Numbered from the stretch's first letter, positions 1 to 9,337 are shown. The stretch: DNA of 64,000 nt from Candidatus Desulforudis audaxviator MP104C (GCF_000018425.1 NC_010424.1:1814501-1878500), one strand, 5' to 3'. Program-made: numbers and translations. The notes: generated from the letters alone by a model not told the origin.

Positions 1-222
1 GGGCTGACCAGGGTCCGTCTCGGCAATGTACCCCTGCTCTCTTAAAGCCGGGCCGTTCCCAGATAGACAAGAATCTCGCGGATGAAAGGTATCCGGATAA
101 ATCTTTAGCCACAGTTCGCTCCAACCAGCGATTCGCTGCCAGCCTGATGTGCCGGGCCGGTGGCGAAGCCCTTCAGTCTTTATCCTCAACCTAAGCGCAC
201 CCACATACCACGATTAACGGGT
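1..222. other. Window edge, no gene recognised
   Basis: No reading frame in this stretch looks like a known protein and no RNA gene or clear hairpin is visible. It lies downstream of the minus-strand response regulator that ends at 223 and may hold the end of a neighbour cut by the window edge. Confidence 0.4.
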
Positions 223-1095
223 TCACTGAGTATTTACGATATTCCTTTTTGCGGCAGAGAATTGTTCTTTGAAGTCTATTTCTAATTTTGAGATCAGTTC
301 ATCAGGTTTTTCGCTGTCCTTCGGAAAGGTGGCCGTCCCTATTACCATGATTAGGGTGTTTCGTTCTTCCTCGGGAATGAGTTCGCAATAGATCTTTTCC
401 AGCTTCTTTTTGACGGCAAGGATACCTTCGCTGTCAGTAAAGGGGAGAATCAAGAAGTATTCGCTGGGGGAAAGGTTTATTATGCTGTCCGTCTCTCTCA
501 TTATGCCCCGCAGTTTTTCCGGATACTTACTCTTTAGGTCGATGATCCGATGGTAGCTGCTTTCCTTGTAGAGGGCGTGGAAGGTTTCGGTGGTAAAAAT
601 ACCGGCCAGGAGCAGGCTCAGCGGATACTTCGCCCTCTGGGCCCGCTTGACTTCAACCTTGACCTGGTCGTAATACTCTATCACCGACGCTCGCTCCTTG
701 AGTCTGTATTCCGACAAAAGGATAGCGTCTACCTTTTCCCTCAGTTTCTCCAGGTTTACCGGTTTGGCTATGATACCCTTAGCGCCTGTCTTGAGGGCAA
801 GAGCGGCCGAACTGCTGTCAATTCGCGCGCTGACAAGAAGAAAGGGGATTTCTTTGCCGCCGGAAACCTCCCGGTATTGATGCAGGACTTCGAGCCCGTT
901 GCCATCGGGAAGATAGAGGTCAATGATGATTAGCAAAAGGTTATCCACGCCAAAAGTACTGAGATAGCGGGACAGTTCCCGGGTCGAAGTGATCTCCTCA
1001 ATTTCCAGGGAATACTTGCTGTTGATAAAATTCTTCAAGTAAGCCCTGAAAAGAGGCGAGTCATCGACCAGTAGGATTTTCCCATTTGTTGACAT
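223..1095 (-). CDS. Response regulator with receiver and degenerate GGDEF-like domain
   Basis: About 290 residues. An N-terminal receiver domain (residues 5-125) has the acidic pair in LLVDD, the phosphoacceptor Asp in IIIDLYLPDG and the conserved Lys in IAKPV, so it should accept phosphate from a histidine kinase. The C-terminal half resembles a GGDEF fold (ending in VIGTATFPKDSEKPDELISK), but the signature position reads LSPSEYF, so cyclase activity is unlikely. I chose the ATG at 1095 because AAGGTGG lies just upstream; a TTG seven codons earlier is in frame but has no Shine-Dalgarno. The output may be protein interaction or binding of a nucleotide rather than c-di-GMP synthesis. No cognate kinase is adjacent. 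Confidence 0.75.
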   Translation of the reverse strand: MSTNGKILLVDDSPLFRAYLKNFINSKYSLEIEEITSTRELSRYLSTFGVDNLLLIIIDLYLPDGNGLEVLHQYREVSGGKEIPFLLVSARIDSSSAALALKTGAKGIIAKPVNLEKLREKVDAILLSEYRLKERASVIEYYDQVKVEVKRAQRAKYPLSLLLAGIFTTETFHALYKESSYHRIIDLKSKYPEKLRGIMRETDSIINLSPSEYFLILPFTDSEGILAVKKKLEKIYCELIPEEERNTLIMVIGTATFPKDSEKPDELISKLEIDFKEQFSAAKRNIVNTQ

Positions 1096-1136
1096 GATAG
1101 TCCCCACCTTATTCAAACCGACCCCCAGGACGGAAT

Positions 1137-1835
1137 TTACGTCGCTTTTTCCAGCGCCTCTTCCAGGAAATCCATCAGCAGGGCCTGTTCGGATTGGTTA
1201 AGCTCGGCTAGGTTGTCTTGGAACCTGTCCAGGTGGCTGGCGATCTGGGAAAGCAGCGGGAACTGAGTGGCTGTTTTCAGCATGCTGCCCATGGCGGCGC
1301 CGGCAAACATAGCCAAGCTCGTTTCGGCCTTCGCCGCGCCCAGCACCACACTCTTGGCCAGCTCGAGCTTCTTCGCGCTCAGGGTTTGCAGTTGCGCGAT
1401 AAAGAGGGCGATTATGTACGCACTGAAAATCAAAGGACGTTCCAGACCGGGCAGTTCCGCCATCAACTGTTGCACGAACTCCCTGGGATTGTTCTTTTTT
1501 TGCTCTGCACACAGGGACAACAACCGTTGTTTGACTTGTCGCCACTCCTTGTCCGGAGCTTTCTCTTCCAGGGCTTTTTCCGTCAACACCGCATCAGCCA
1601 GGCGGGTAGGCGCGAACAGCACCATCGCCCGCCCGGGGAACTTTTTTGCCTGGTTCACTTCATACTGCCTAGCCAAAAAGCCTTCCTTTTCCAACGTCTT
1701 CAGCATCTCATAAGCACTCCACTTGCTGACTCCCAACAGTTCGGCCATCCGCGTGTAGTGCACCGGCAGGTTAGTAGTTTCGTAAAGCTGTTTAACCTTC
1801 TGCAGGAAGTCTATTCGCCGCCGGGTAATGCGCAT
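1137..1835 (-). CDS. Winged-helix transcriptional regulator
   Basis: About 232 residues. Residues 1-65 form a clear helix-turn-helix with wing: a short helix, then MAELLGVSKWSAYEMLKTLE and a basic wing with LARQYEV, in the style of MarR or DtxR-like regulators. The remaining 165 residues are mostly helical with no recognised ligand domain. They contain alanine-rich stretches (FAGAAMGSML) that could pack as an effector or dimerisation bundle. The start is the ATG preceded by GGAGG at 8 bases; a GTG/ATG five codons upstream overlaps that ribosome site. It stands alone between the response regulator and a spacer, so its targets cannot be read from context. Confidence 0.65.
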   Translation of the reverse strand: MRITRRRIDFLQKVKQLYETTNLPVHYTRMAELLGVSKWSAYEMLKTLEKEGFLARQYEVNQAKKFPGRAMVLFAPTRLADAVLTEKALEEKAPDKEWRQVKQRLLSLCAEQKKNNPREFVQQLMAELPGLERPLIFSAYIIALFIAQLQTLSAKKLELAKSVVLGAAKAETSLAMFAGAAMGSMLKTATQFPLLSQIASHLDRFQDNLAELNQSEQALLMDFLEEALEKAT

Positions 1836-2118
1836 TAAAGTTCCTCCCATTTAACCGTAACGTTCCCAGCCGTGCATGGTTCGGAGCTTGAGTCGCATCT
1901 GGTCGCGCATCAAGGTTGGACCTGGCCGGTCTGTCCCTGGCAACAGTACGGTGTCCGCGGCCCATGTTACGTATTCGACACCAAAGCCAAAAAATCATAC
2001 CTGATCGATGAAATGTTTTGAGAAAATCTTGTACAAACTGTCAATCAAGAGCTGTCATATTTTGGACGGGATGCCGCGTCAACGAGTGCCGCCCCGGGCC
2101 CGCTCAGCTTTGTTGCGT
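1836..2118. other. Intergenic spacer upstream of the winged-helix gene
   Basis: A 283-base spacer. On the minus strand a TTGACA lies at 2044-2039, but the -10 at 17 bases (TCAAAA) is poor, so I do not call a promoter. On the plus strand an open frame of about 55 codons without a good start ends at TGA 2022 with the peptide VFDTKAKKSYLIDEMF. It may be the remnant of a lost gene, but I cannot name it. Confidence 0.35.
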
Positions 2119-3501
2119 TCAGGATCCGGTCTTCACGGCTTGCCGAGACCGTACCTCCGCAACTGCCGCCGCCCAAGCCGCCGCCCGCCGGTCGAGATGT
2201 TCTCCCACTTTCTCTTTCAGCACGTCGCCGGCACCGTCGTGGGTGGGCTTGGCCCCGCTTTCCGTCATTATTTCTCGGAGGGCTGAAGGTACATCGATAA
2301 TGGGACACGGCCGCAGGTGGTCCCCGCAGAAAGGCTGCCTTTTTTGGAAGGCGGTAAACAAAGGCGAGCGCAAGACCTCCTCCAGACTGTGATGGTAAAT
2401 ATCGTGAGTGGAAAAGTGAACAAAGGCGCACGGCTGCACCGCGCCGCTGGCGGTAACATGGAAGTACCGCCTCCCACCGGCGATACACCCCTGGGTCAGT
2501 TCTCCGTCGTTCCAGAAGTCGGCCAGCATGATGGGCTTGTTCCTGCGGACGGCGGGCACGCGCGTGGCCATGTAGGCTCGCTGCTCCGGTGTCAGCATCA
2601 GGTCCGGATTGGGGTTACGGCCGATGGGGATGTAGTGGAAGATCCAGCCGTACCGGGCTCCCTTCTCCACCAGGAAGTCCACAAAGCCGTCGGAGGTAAT
2701 CTCTTCCACGTTTTCCCGGGTGGCGGTAAGGGAAACGCCGAATACTGCTCCCCGTTCCCGCAACCGGTCCATGGCGGCGACTACCTTTTTGAACACCCCC
2801 GGCCCCCGCCGGCGGTCGGTCCTTTCCTCCCAACCCTCCAGGCTGAATGCCGGGGATAGGTTGCCCACCTCCACAATCCGGTCTGCTACCCGATCATCGA
2901 TCCTGGTGCCGTTGGTATACAACATGAAGGCCATGTCGCTGTGTTTGGCGGCCAAGTCGAACAGGCGCGGGTACAAGAAGGGCTCCCCGCCGGACATCAC
3001 GATCCAGTAGATGCCCAGTTCCTTGGCCTCACTGCAGAGGCTGTCCAGCCGTTCATACTCCAGTTCGTCATGCATGGCGTAGGCGCCGGCCCAGCAGCCT
3101 TCGCACCGCAGGTTGCAGGCGCTGGTCGGGTCCACCAGGATAAGGTAAGGCACGTTGAACCCCTTTTTCTCCGACAGGCGGCGCTGCAAGGGGATGCCCA
3201 GCAGGGTAGAGTTGATAAACCAGTTATAAAGCAGCCGGTGCCGTACGTTGGGATGGGTATCTTTCAATAACCCTTCCGCCAGCCGGCGCATAGCCTGGTT
3301 GGAGGCGATGGCGTTTTCCACCACGGCCACGTTCCGCCGGTGTTCTTCCCGCCGGGCTAAAAGCTTGCCGAGGCCCAGCAACCGCTCCATGTGCGTAACC
3401 GGATCCTTGCTCAGGTAACTCAACAGTTCCTGCAGTGCCTTCTCGCTTACGTAACGCTTGGCAAATTCCAGGTTACACTCCCACTTTTTCATCTTTTTCA
3501 T
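2119..3501 (-). CDS. Radical SAM protein
   Basis: About 460 residues. After a 125-residue helical N-terminal part, the radical SAM core starts at LILVDPTSACNLRCEGCW with the CxxxCxxC 4Fe-4S motif. It is followed by the SAM-binding SGGEPFLYP and the YTNGTRI strand. Later cysteines (GCIAGG, QPCAFVHF, PFCGDH, PCPI) resemble the SPASM-type C-terminal region that often binds a second cluster. The reaction cannot be read from sequence; the HpnH/MoaA-like general family is the safest label. The start is ambiguous between GTG and the adjacent ATG behind GGGGGG. It precedes the patatin and PlsC genes, so a role in lipid or envelope metabolism is possible but unproven. Confidence 0.8.
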   Translation of the reverse strand: MKKMKKWECNLEFAKRYVSEKALQELLSYLSKDPVTHMERLLGLGKLLARREEHRRNVAVVENAIASNQAMRRLAEGLLKDTHPNVRHRLLYNWFINSTLLGIPLQRRLSEKKGFNVPYLILVDPTSACNLRCEGCWAGAYAMHDELEYERLDSLCSEAKELGIYWIVMSGGEPFLYPRLFDLAAKHSDMAFMLYTNGTRIDDRVADRIVEVGNLSPAFSLEGWEERTDRRRGPGVFKKVVAAMDRLRERGAVFGVSLTATRENVEEITSDGFVDFLVEKGARYGWIFHYIPIGRNPNPDLMLTPEQRAYMATRVPAVRRNKPIMLADFWNDGELTQGCIAGGRRYFHVTASGAVQPCAFVHFSTHDIYHHSLEEVLRSPLFTAFQKRQPFCGDHLRPCPIIDVPSALREIMTESGAKPTHDGAGDVLKEKVGEHLDRRAAAWAAAVAEVRSRQAVKTGS

Positions 3502-3586
3502 CACGGTGATCCCCCCATTAATAATTTGAGACTAGGCAGCCAGCATCTTTCCCGGTTCACGATTTGTCAGCTCTTTCTCACCCGAT

Positions 3587-4522
3587 TCAATGGCCGGCTC
3601 CTCCGGCAAGGTCCTCTGTTTTCAGTAAGGCTTTGATCTGATCGGCCGCCTGCCTTCCCACTGCTTCCCCTGCCTGGATGCACTCCCTGACCCGGTGAAA
3701 CTCGTACCACCTCACGTCTTCCACCGCCGGCCTTAACAGCCAGCGGCGCACGGAGGGAGTCACCCGCGGGGAAGTGTTGACATAGCGGTCATACAGGTCC
3801 AGTGAGCGGCTGACAATGTTGACACTCTCGGGCAGCACCGGCTTCAGGAAACGCCAGAAACCCGGTGCGCCCGTCAGGCGATACGCTTTCTTGGAAGGCA
3901 TCTCCTTCCAGCACTTCCATGCCTGCACCAGGACATCAGTCCGGTCCACCGGTGAGCAAACATCTACGGCCACCACCACCGCCGCCCCCGCTTCTGCGGC
4001 TGCTGCCAGCGGCACCGGCGAGGTTACCGACCCATCCACCAGTATCCGCCGACCTGACTTGACCGGGCAAAAGATGCCCGGCACCGCGGTGCTGGCCCGT
4101 AAGGCCCGGGCCACCGGCCCGGAATTGATGCGCACCTCCTCTCCGGTGGCAATGTCGGCGGCAACCACGATTAAGGTTTTTTCCAGTTGATTAAACTCTC
4201 TACCCATGGTCAAAGCGTCAAAATACTTTTCCAACCGGTTGCCGGCAATCACCCCTTGGCGGGGTATAGTCGGGTCTGCCAGGCTAACCAACCGCCGCCA
4301 TCGGATCTGGAGGGCCATATCTATCAATTCATCGATCCGGTATCCCGAGGCATAGGCGGCACCCACTACTGCTCCCATACTGGTCCCGGCGATAACGTCA
4401 ATAGGGATGTTCGCCTCCCGGAAAGCCTTGAGCACCCCCAGGTGGGCATAACCCCTGGCGCCGCCGCCCCCTAGGGCCAGGCCGATTCGCGGCCTTTCTT
4501 CAACCGTTCGCCTTTCCTCCAT
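3587..4522 (-). CDS. Patatin-like phospholipase (RssA-type)
   Basis: A 311-residue lipid acyl hydrolase. It shows the oxyanion-hole motif GGGGARG near residue 20, the nucleophile elbow GTSMG with Ser48, and the dyad Asp in LVDGSVTSPVP. These are the features of bacterial patatin/RssA proteins, which hydrolyse acyl esters of phospholipids at or near the cytoplasmic membrane. The C-terminal 110 residues are helical and family-specific. GGAGG lies 9 bases upstream of the start. It lies 20 bases downstream of a PlsC-like acyltransferase, so the pair probably forms an operon that removes and adds acyl chains. The substrate is unknown. Confidence 0.85.
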   Translation of the reverse strand: MEERRTVEERPRIGLALGGGGARGYAHLGVLKAFREANIPIDVIAGTSMGAVVGAAYASGYRIDELIDMALQIRWRRLVSLADPTIPRQGVIAGNRLEKYFDALTMGREFNQLEKTLIVVAADIATGEEVRINSGPVARALRASTAVPGIFCPVKSGRRILVDGSVTSPVPLAAAAEAGAAVVVAVDVCSPVDRTDVLVQAWKCWKEMPSKKAYRLTGAPGFWRFLKPVLPESVNIVSRSLDLYDRYVNTSPRVTPSVRRWLLRPAVEDVRWYEFHRVRECIQAGEAVGRQAADQIKALLKTEDLAGGAGH

Positions 4523-4542
4523 ATTTCAACGACCTCCAGCGT

Positions 4543-5148
4543 CTACATCTCACTCAGCATTTGCTCCATTTGGTTCATCAGTCTCATATTCATAGCTGCC
4601 AATGTTTCCTGTTCCGGTCGCCGGACCTTTTCCAGCGTCCACGGAGCAGCGATTTGCATGAAGATTTTACTGCGGCGCGGGAAGACGGCACCTACCGGCA
4701 GTGCCGTTCTGGTTCCCTTGATCGCCACCGGCAGCACCGGCGCCCCTGTCTTCAGGGCAAGATACGCCCATCCTGTTTGGAATGGACAAAGCTTGTCCGT
4801 TTGACAAACCCGGCCCTCAGGGAAAAGCCCGAGGGTACCCCCTCCCTGCAATACCCGTAAGGCTGCCCTCATTCCCGCCAACTCGCTCCTCTCGTTTTGC
4901 ACCTGGATGGCGCCGATAGCACGCAAAAACGCTCCCACTACCGGCAACCTGAACAAGTAGGCTGCGGAGAGAAACGTGATCCGCCGCGGCCAAAAAGCCG
5001 CCAAGAGGAAGCCGTCCAAAAGACTGGTGTGGTTGGCCACCACAATCACCGGGCCTGTGCGGGGGATGTTTTCTTGCCCGGCAATTGCCGGTTTCCCCAA
5101 AAACCACAAAAAGTACTTAGAAATCAACTTAGCCAACGTGTAGGTCAT
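4543..5148 (-). CDS. plsC: PlsC-like 1-acylglycerol-3-phosphate acyltransferase
   Basis: About 201 residues from the chosen ATG. It carries the acyltransferase block I NHTSLLD (the HX4D motif), a hydrophobic stretch after it, and block III LFPEGRV, so it should acylate lysophosphatidic acid or a related lysolipid on the inner face of the membrane. A longer reading frame extends 33 codons upstream, but a strong sigma-A promoter lies inside that extension, so transcription would start after it. The ATG at 5148 has GGTGAG at 10 bases. The gene is likely cotranscribed with the patatin-like gene. Confidence 0.8.
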   Translation of the reverse strand: MTYTLAKLISKYFLWFLGKPAIAGQENIPRTGPVIVVANHTSLLDGFLLAAFWPRRITFLSAAYLFRLPVVGAFLRAIGAIQVQNERSELAGMRAALRVLQGGGTLGLFPEGRVCQTDKLCPFQTGWAYLALKTGAPVLPVAIKGTRTALPVGAVFPRRSKIFMQIAAPWTLEKVRRPEQETLAAMNMRLMNQMEQMLSEM

Positions 5149-5205
5149 CAGGCCATTTCTCACCCGTAAGCAAACCCCAATTTCCCCAACATCCCCGTTT
5201 TCCCA

Positions 5206-5235
5206 ACTATAATACGTATGCCGGATTGATGTCAA
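5206..5235 (-). promoter_or_regulatory. Sigma-A-type promoter for the plsC-patatin pair
   Basis: TTGACA (5235-5230) and TATAGT (5211-5206) are separated by 18 bases. Both hexamers are near consensus. Expected transcription begins near 5199, giving a leader of about 50 bases before the plsC ATG. Confidence 0.6.
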
Positions 5236-5433
5236 GATGCCTAACATGCGGTGTGATAAGGAAGTTCTACAATCGGGAGATTAAAGCTGCGGCAGCCTGA
5301 AAACCGAGGTTTTGAAGTGTCCACGGAACCGGAGCAACTCCGGCTGCGGGTATCCTGCGATTCTGCAGGGGAGGTGCTTTATATTTTTCCTTCCCTCCGG
5401 GCCGGGCTTGGTTGTTGGTAGATTAGCAGCAAA

Positions 5434-8400
5434 TTATTCCGGTTCGAGTATTTGCAGGAACACCTCTACCACCCGGGGGTCGAAGTGCCGGCCGGCCTGC
5501 TCCCGCAAGTAGGCCAGCGCCTTCTCTTTCGGCCAGGCGGGGCGGTAGGGGCGATCGCTGGTCAGGGCGTCGTAGGCGTCCACCACCGCGAAGATCCGCG
5601 CCGCCAAGGGGATCTCCTCGCCCTTCAGGCCGCGCGGGTATCCCGTGCCGTCCCATTTCTCGTGGTGGCAGTAGGGGATGTCCAGGGCCGGGCGCAGGTA
5701 GTCAATGCGCGAGAGCATCTGGTAGGCGTACACCGGGTGCCGGCGCATGATCTCCCATTCTTCGTCCGTCAGCGAGCCGGGCTTGAGGAGGATGGCGTCC
5801 GGAATGCCCATCTTGCCAATGTCGTGCAAAAGCGCCCCGCGCCGGATATGGGCCAGCTCTTCGGCGGTAAGGCCCATCTCCCGGGCGATGCGCAGCGTCA
5901 TCTCGGTGACGCGCCGGCTGTGGCCCTCGGTCTCTTCATCCTTCAGGTCGAGGGCGTACGCCCAGCCCTCGAGGGTGAGGTCGTAGGCCTGGGTCAGCTC
6001 AACGTTGGCGCGCTCCAGCCGGTGGAAGAGTTCCGCGTCGTCGATGGCCACGGCCGCCTGGCCGGCCAGGGTCTCCAGGAATTCCAGCCATTCCCCATCG
6101 GGCACGGCAGGTTTGCGACGGAAGACCTCCAGCACGCCCTGGACGTGACCCTTGGCAATGAGGGGCACGGCGTAGTAGGCGGCGAAACCTTCCCCGGCGA
6201 GAAGGTGCCCCTGGGCCGGATCCGGTTCGGCTTCGCGAAGGTCGGGGAGGAAAAGCGCGCGCCGCTCCAGAGCCGCCCGGCCGGCGTAGCCCTCGTTCAA
6301 GCGCAAGCTCAGGTGCTCCGGACTTACGGCGTGAAAACCCCGCCAGGCCTCGTAGCGCAGCGTCCCGGTGTAGGGGTCGCGGCGCAAAATGGCGGCGGCG
6401 TCCACGCCCAGTTGGCCGGTGACCTCGTCCAGGATGACCCTGAAGGTGACGCGCAGGTCGAGGCTGCCGGTGATGGCCATATCGATGTTGCGCAGGGCCT
6501 GTGTCTGGCGCAGGCGGCGCGCGGCCTCTTCGTACAGCTGCATGCGGCGCAGGGCGTTGCCGACCATCTCGCCGACGGCGGTTAAAAGGTGCATCTCGGC
6601 CGGGGTGAAGGTCCGGGCCCCCGGCTCCCGGCGGCTGGCGACGGCCAGCACGCCCAACAGTTCCTCCTCCGATTTCAGCGGCACGAAGGCCGCCGGGCCG
6701 ATTTCCTTTTCCGCGCCGCCCTCCAGGGGAAGAGCCCGGGCCTCGGCGCCGTAGTCTTCGCTCACGTAGGGCTTTCCGGTATCCAGCACGAGGCCGCACA
6801 GTCCCCGGTCCGCCGGGAAGGTCCGGCCGGTGCTGTCCTCCCAAAGTCCCGCGCCCAAGGTGATAATAAAGCGCGTCCGGTCCGGCGAGACGAGGGTGAC
6901 GGCAGCGGCGGCGGCCCGGAGCAAGCGGCGGACATTGTCCAGCACAATGGGCAATAGGTCGGCGCTGCTTTTGGCGGCGCGTATGTGGGTGGAGAGTTCG
7001 TACAGGGCGGCCAGTTCGGCGTGGCGGGCGCGGATTTCTTCTTCATTTTCCCTGCGCGCGGTGATGTCCAGTATGGTGCCGATCATTCTGACCGGATTCC
7101 CTTTTTCATCGCGCTCAATTTTGCCCGCCTGATAAACCCACCGCTCTTCTCCGTCGCTTTTCCGGATTATTTTGTATTCCTGCCGGAACTGCGCACCTTT
7201 TTCCAGGGCTTCTTCGCGTGCCCGGAGTACATGTTCCCGCCAGTCCGGGTGGATAACGGCAGACCATTCTTCCAGGGAATGCTCGTCTTTCCGGTTGATT
7301 CCCAAAATATCGGCCAGCACGGCCGAGCTTTTCCAGGTGCCCGCGGGGATATCCAAAACATAGTTTCCTATCCCGGCCAACTCCTGGGATTCCCGCAACA
7401 ACCTTTCGCTTTCTCTGAGTGTCTCCTCCGCCCGCACCTGTCCGGTAATGTCGCGAACAATGCCTAAGAGCAACCCGCTTTCGAGCTTGGTGACCCTGGC
7501 TTCGGTGATTATTAAGGTTCCGTCTTTGCGCCGAAACTTGCGCTTGAAAGAAAGGGGTTTTCCCAGCGCCTGGTCGATCCGTAAGGGCTCGACCGCCAGG
7601 TCTTCAGGCGAAATCAGGTCTTGCAGGTTTTTCGTGAGCATTTCCGCGCGGTCATACCCCAGCACGGCGCAAGCGGCCGGGTTGCAGTCCCGGATGCGCC
7701 CCCGGGCATCGACCAGGAAGATGACGTCGGTGGCCCGCTCGAAGAGGCCGCGGTAGCGGTTCTCGCTTTTCTTTAGCGCACCCCGGTCTCGCAGCTTATT
7801 AATTCCCAGGGACAAAGTATTGGCCAACCGACCAAGCAAGTCTACTTCGTCTGAGTCAAAAGCATCCGGCTCCGCGGCGTAGATATTCAGCGCGCCGAAC
7901 GTTCCTTTTTCGTCGGCAAGCGGCAGCGCGATGGAGGAGGCATAGCCGCGCCTCGTAGCTTCGCTGCGCCAGGGAACATAGGCTGGGTCCGCAAGCATGT
8001 TCCGGCAAACTACTGGCTGGCCGCTTGAAATGGCGGTGCCGGTAGGGCCTCGCCCTGTTTCGGCATCGTCCCAGGTTACGGAAATGGCCTCCAGGTACCC
8101 CGCTTCGAACCCGGCCTGGGCCACCGGGAGCACCCTTTTCCCCGGCTCCTCCTCGGCAAAGCCTACCCAGGCCATCCGGTAACCCCCCTCCTCCACAAGA
8201 AGACGGCAGATTTCTTCCGTGAGCGCACCTTCCTCCTCCGCCAGGGCAATGGCCTCGTTACACCTGCTGAGCATTCGGAAGGAACGCGCTGCCCTTTGTT
8301 TTTCTTTCTCCTTTTCCTTAAGCGCGGTAATGTCGGTCCAGGCGCCGACAATTTCTTGCCCCTGCCCGTCCCGGGCGGCGGCGTCGCTCACCATTCTCAG

Positions 8401-8958
8401 CTCATCGCGCACCCAGAGCACCCGGCCATCCTTGTGGAAGAAGCGGTATTCGTGCGCGAGCGAACCCGCTTCCAACAAAAGGGACTGGTTGGCCAGGACC
8501 CGCTCCCGGTCTTCCGGGTGCAAATGGGCGGCCCACCAGCCGGGCTGCAGGGCTTCCTCCGGCGGGTAGCCCAGGAGCGGCCGGATGTTCTCACTCACCC
8601 AGACCGGCCGCGCCGCCCCGCCTTCCACCTTCAGGGCGTAGATGACGGTGGGGCTGGCGGCGAGGTAGTGCTGCAGGCGCTCCGCCAGTCCCCGCTCCCG
8701 AGCTTGGGCCGCCAAACGCGCCCCGTGGGCCTCTTCCAGCGCCCGAAGCCGGCGTTGCAGGACAAAGTACAAAAGCACGGCCGTGACGGCGACAAAGGCC
8801 CAGCCCTTGTAGGTTTCCAGGCGAACAAGCCAGGCCAGGTCAGTCACCAGCCAGGCCAGCAGCCAGTCGGAGAAAAAAATCCAGGCGCCGGCGAAGAGCG
8901 TGTAGAGCAGGGCCATCCGGAAGGCCGCAACTTCCCCTTGGGTCTTCAAGAACCGCAC
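5434..8958 (-). CDS. Membrane PAS/GAF sensor with HD-GYP phosphodiesterase domain
   Basis: 1174 residues. Two hydrophobic segments (about 12-40 and 50-68) anchor the N terminus. They are followed by a PAS domain with PAC (about 98-215), a GAF domain (235-395), two further PAS/PAC units (405-515, 520-640), two GAF domains (655-800, 815-960) and a C-terminal HD-GYP domain (985-1170). The HD-GYP signature is complete: HDIGKMGIPD, then HHEKWDGTGYP, then DAYDALTSDRPYR. The family hydrolyses c-di-GMP to pGpG or GMP using a metal centre. With five or six sensory modules it should integrate several small-molecule or redox inputs. Its start overlaps the end of a broken receiver gene by 13 bases, so the two formed one operon. 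It is a plausible partner of the PilZ protein and the GEMM-I leader in this window. Confidence 0.9.
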   Translation of the reverse strand: MRFLKTQGEVAAFRMALLYTLFAGAWIFFSDWLLAWLVTDLAWLVRLETYKGWAFVAVTAVLLYFVLQRRLRALEEAHGARLAAQARERGLAERLQHYLAASPTVIYALKVEGGAARPVWVSENIRPLLGYPPEEALQPGWWAAHLHPEDRERVLANQSLLLEAGSLAHEYRFFHKDGRVLWVRDELRMVSDAAARDGQGQEIVGAWTDITALKEKEKEKQRAARSFRMLSRCNEAIALAEEEGALTEEICRLLVEEGGYRMAWVGFAEEEPGKRVLPVAQAGFEAGYLEAISVTWDDAETGRGPTGTAISSGQPVVCRNMLADPAYVPWRSEATRRGYASSIALPLADEKGTFGALNIYAAEPDAFDSDEVDLLGRLANTLSLGINKLRDRGALKKSENRYRGLFERATDVIFLVDARGRIRDCNPAACAVLGYDRAEMLTKNLQDLISPEDLAVEPLRIDQALGKPLSFKRKFRRKDGTLIITEARVTKLESGLLLGIVRDITGQVRAEETLRESERLLRESQELAGIGNYVLDIPAGTWKSSAVLADILGINRKDEHSLEEWSAVIHPDWREHVLRAREEALEKGAQFRQEYKIIRKSDGEERWVYQAGKIERDEKGNPVRMIGTILDITARRENEEEIRARHAELAALYELSTHIRAAKSSADLLPIVLDNVRRLLRAAAAAVTLVSPDRTRFIITLGAGLWEDSTGRTFPADRGLCGLVLDTGKPYVSEDYGAEARALPLEGGAEKEIGPAAFVPLKSEEELLGVLAVASRREPGARTFTPAEMHLLTAVGEMVGNALRRMQLYEEAARRLRQTQALRNIDMAITGSLDLRVTFRVILDEVTGQLGVDAAAILRRDPYTGTLRYEAWRGFHAVSPEHLSLRLNEGYAGRAALERRALFLPDLREAEPDPAQGHLLAGEGFAAYYAVPLIAKGHVQGVLEVFRRKPAVPDGEWLEFLETLAGQAAVAIDDAELFHRLERANVELTQAYDLTLEGWAYALDLKDEETEGHSRRVTEMTLRIAREMGLTAEELAHIRRGALLHDIGKMGIPDAILLKPGSLTDEEWEIMRRHPVYAYQMLSRIDYLRPALDIPYCHHEKWDGTGYPRGLKGEEIPLAARIFAVVDAYDALTSDRPYRPAWPKEKALAYLREQAGRHFDPRVVEVFLQILEPE

Positions 8959-9337
8959 TTCGCTCCCTCCTTCTCCCGGTGGAAGGCAAACTTTTTATCG
9001 GAAAAGAGGCGGAGGCAGGCTTCAACCACCTCCGGGCGGTAAAAAGCGCGCGCCTCGGCCGCCAGCACGGTGTAGACGAGCACCGGCACGGCGCGCGTCA
9101 CCGCTTCGGCTTTCAGCCGGCGGCAAAGCTGAAAGCCGTCCAGCATCGGCGGCAGTACCTCCAGGATGATGAGATCGGGGGGGTTTTGCGCGCGCCCGGG
9201 CCAAAAGCTCCGCCCCGTCTTCCACAAACACAAAATTCAAATTGGCCCTTGAGGATGTGCTCCAGCGTGCGCTGCGTGATCGGGTCGCGCTCGCCGACAA
9301 GTAGACGGGGTAACTGGGTCGGCACAAGGCACCTCAA
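8946..9337 (-). pseudogene. Receiver-domain protein with two frameshifts
   Basis: Three overlapping frames rebuild one receiver-like protein of about 129 residues. Frame one gives LLVGERDPITQRTLEHIL, frame two VEDGAELLARARAKPP and frame three DLIILEVLPPMLDGFQLCRR. Both shifts fall in homopolymers: four T's (9225 region) and seven C's (G's at 9177-9183 on the plus strand), each one base too long. The position of the phosphoacceptor Asp is Glu (LIILEVLPPMLDG), so even the intact form would not be phosphorylated normally. It overlaps the start of the HD-GYP gene. It may be a true pseudogene or may reflect homopolymer errors in the assembly. Confidence 0.65.

Noticed and set aside
1860-2022. Plus-strand frame ending VFDTKAKKSYLIDEMF as a small gene
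   Set aside because: No good start or ribosome site and no recognisable family; kept only as a note in the spacer entry.
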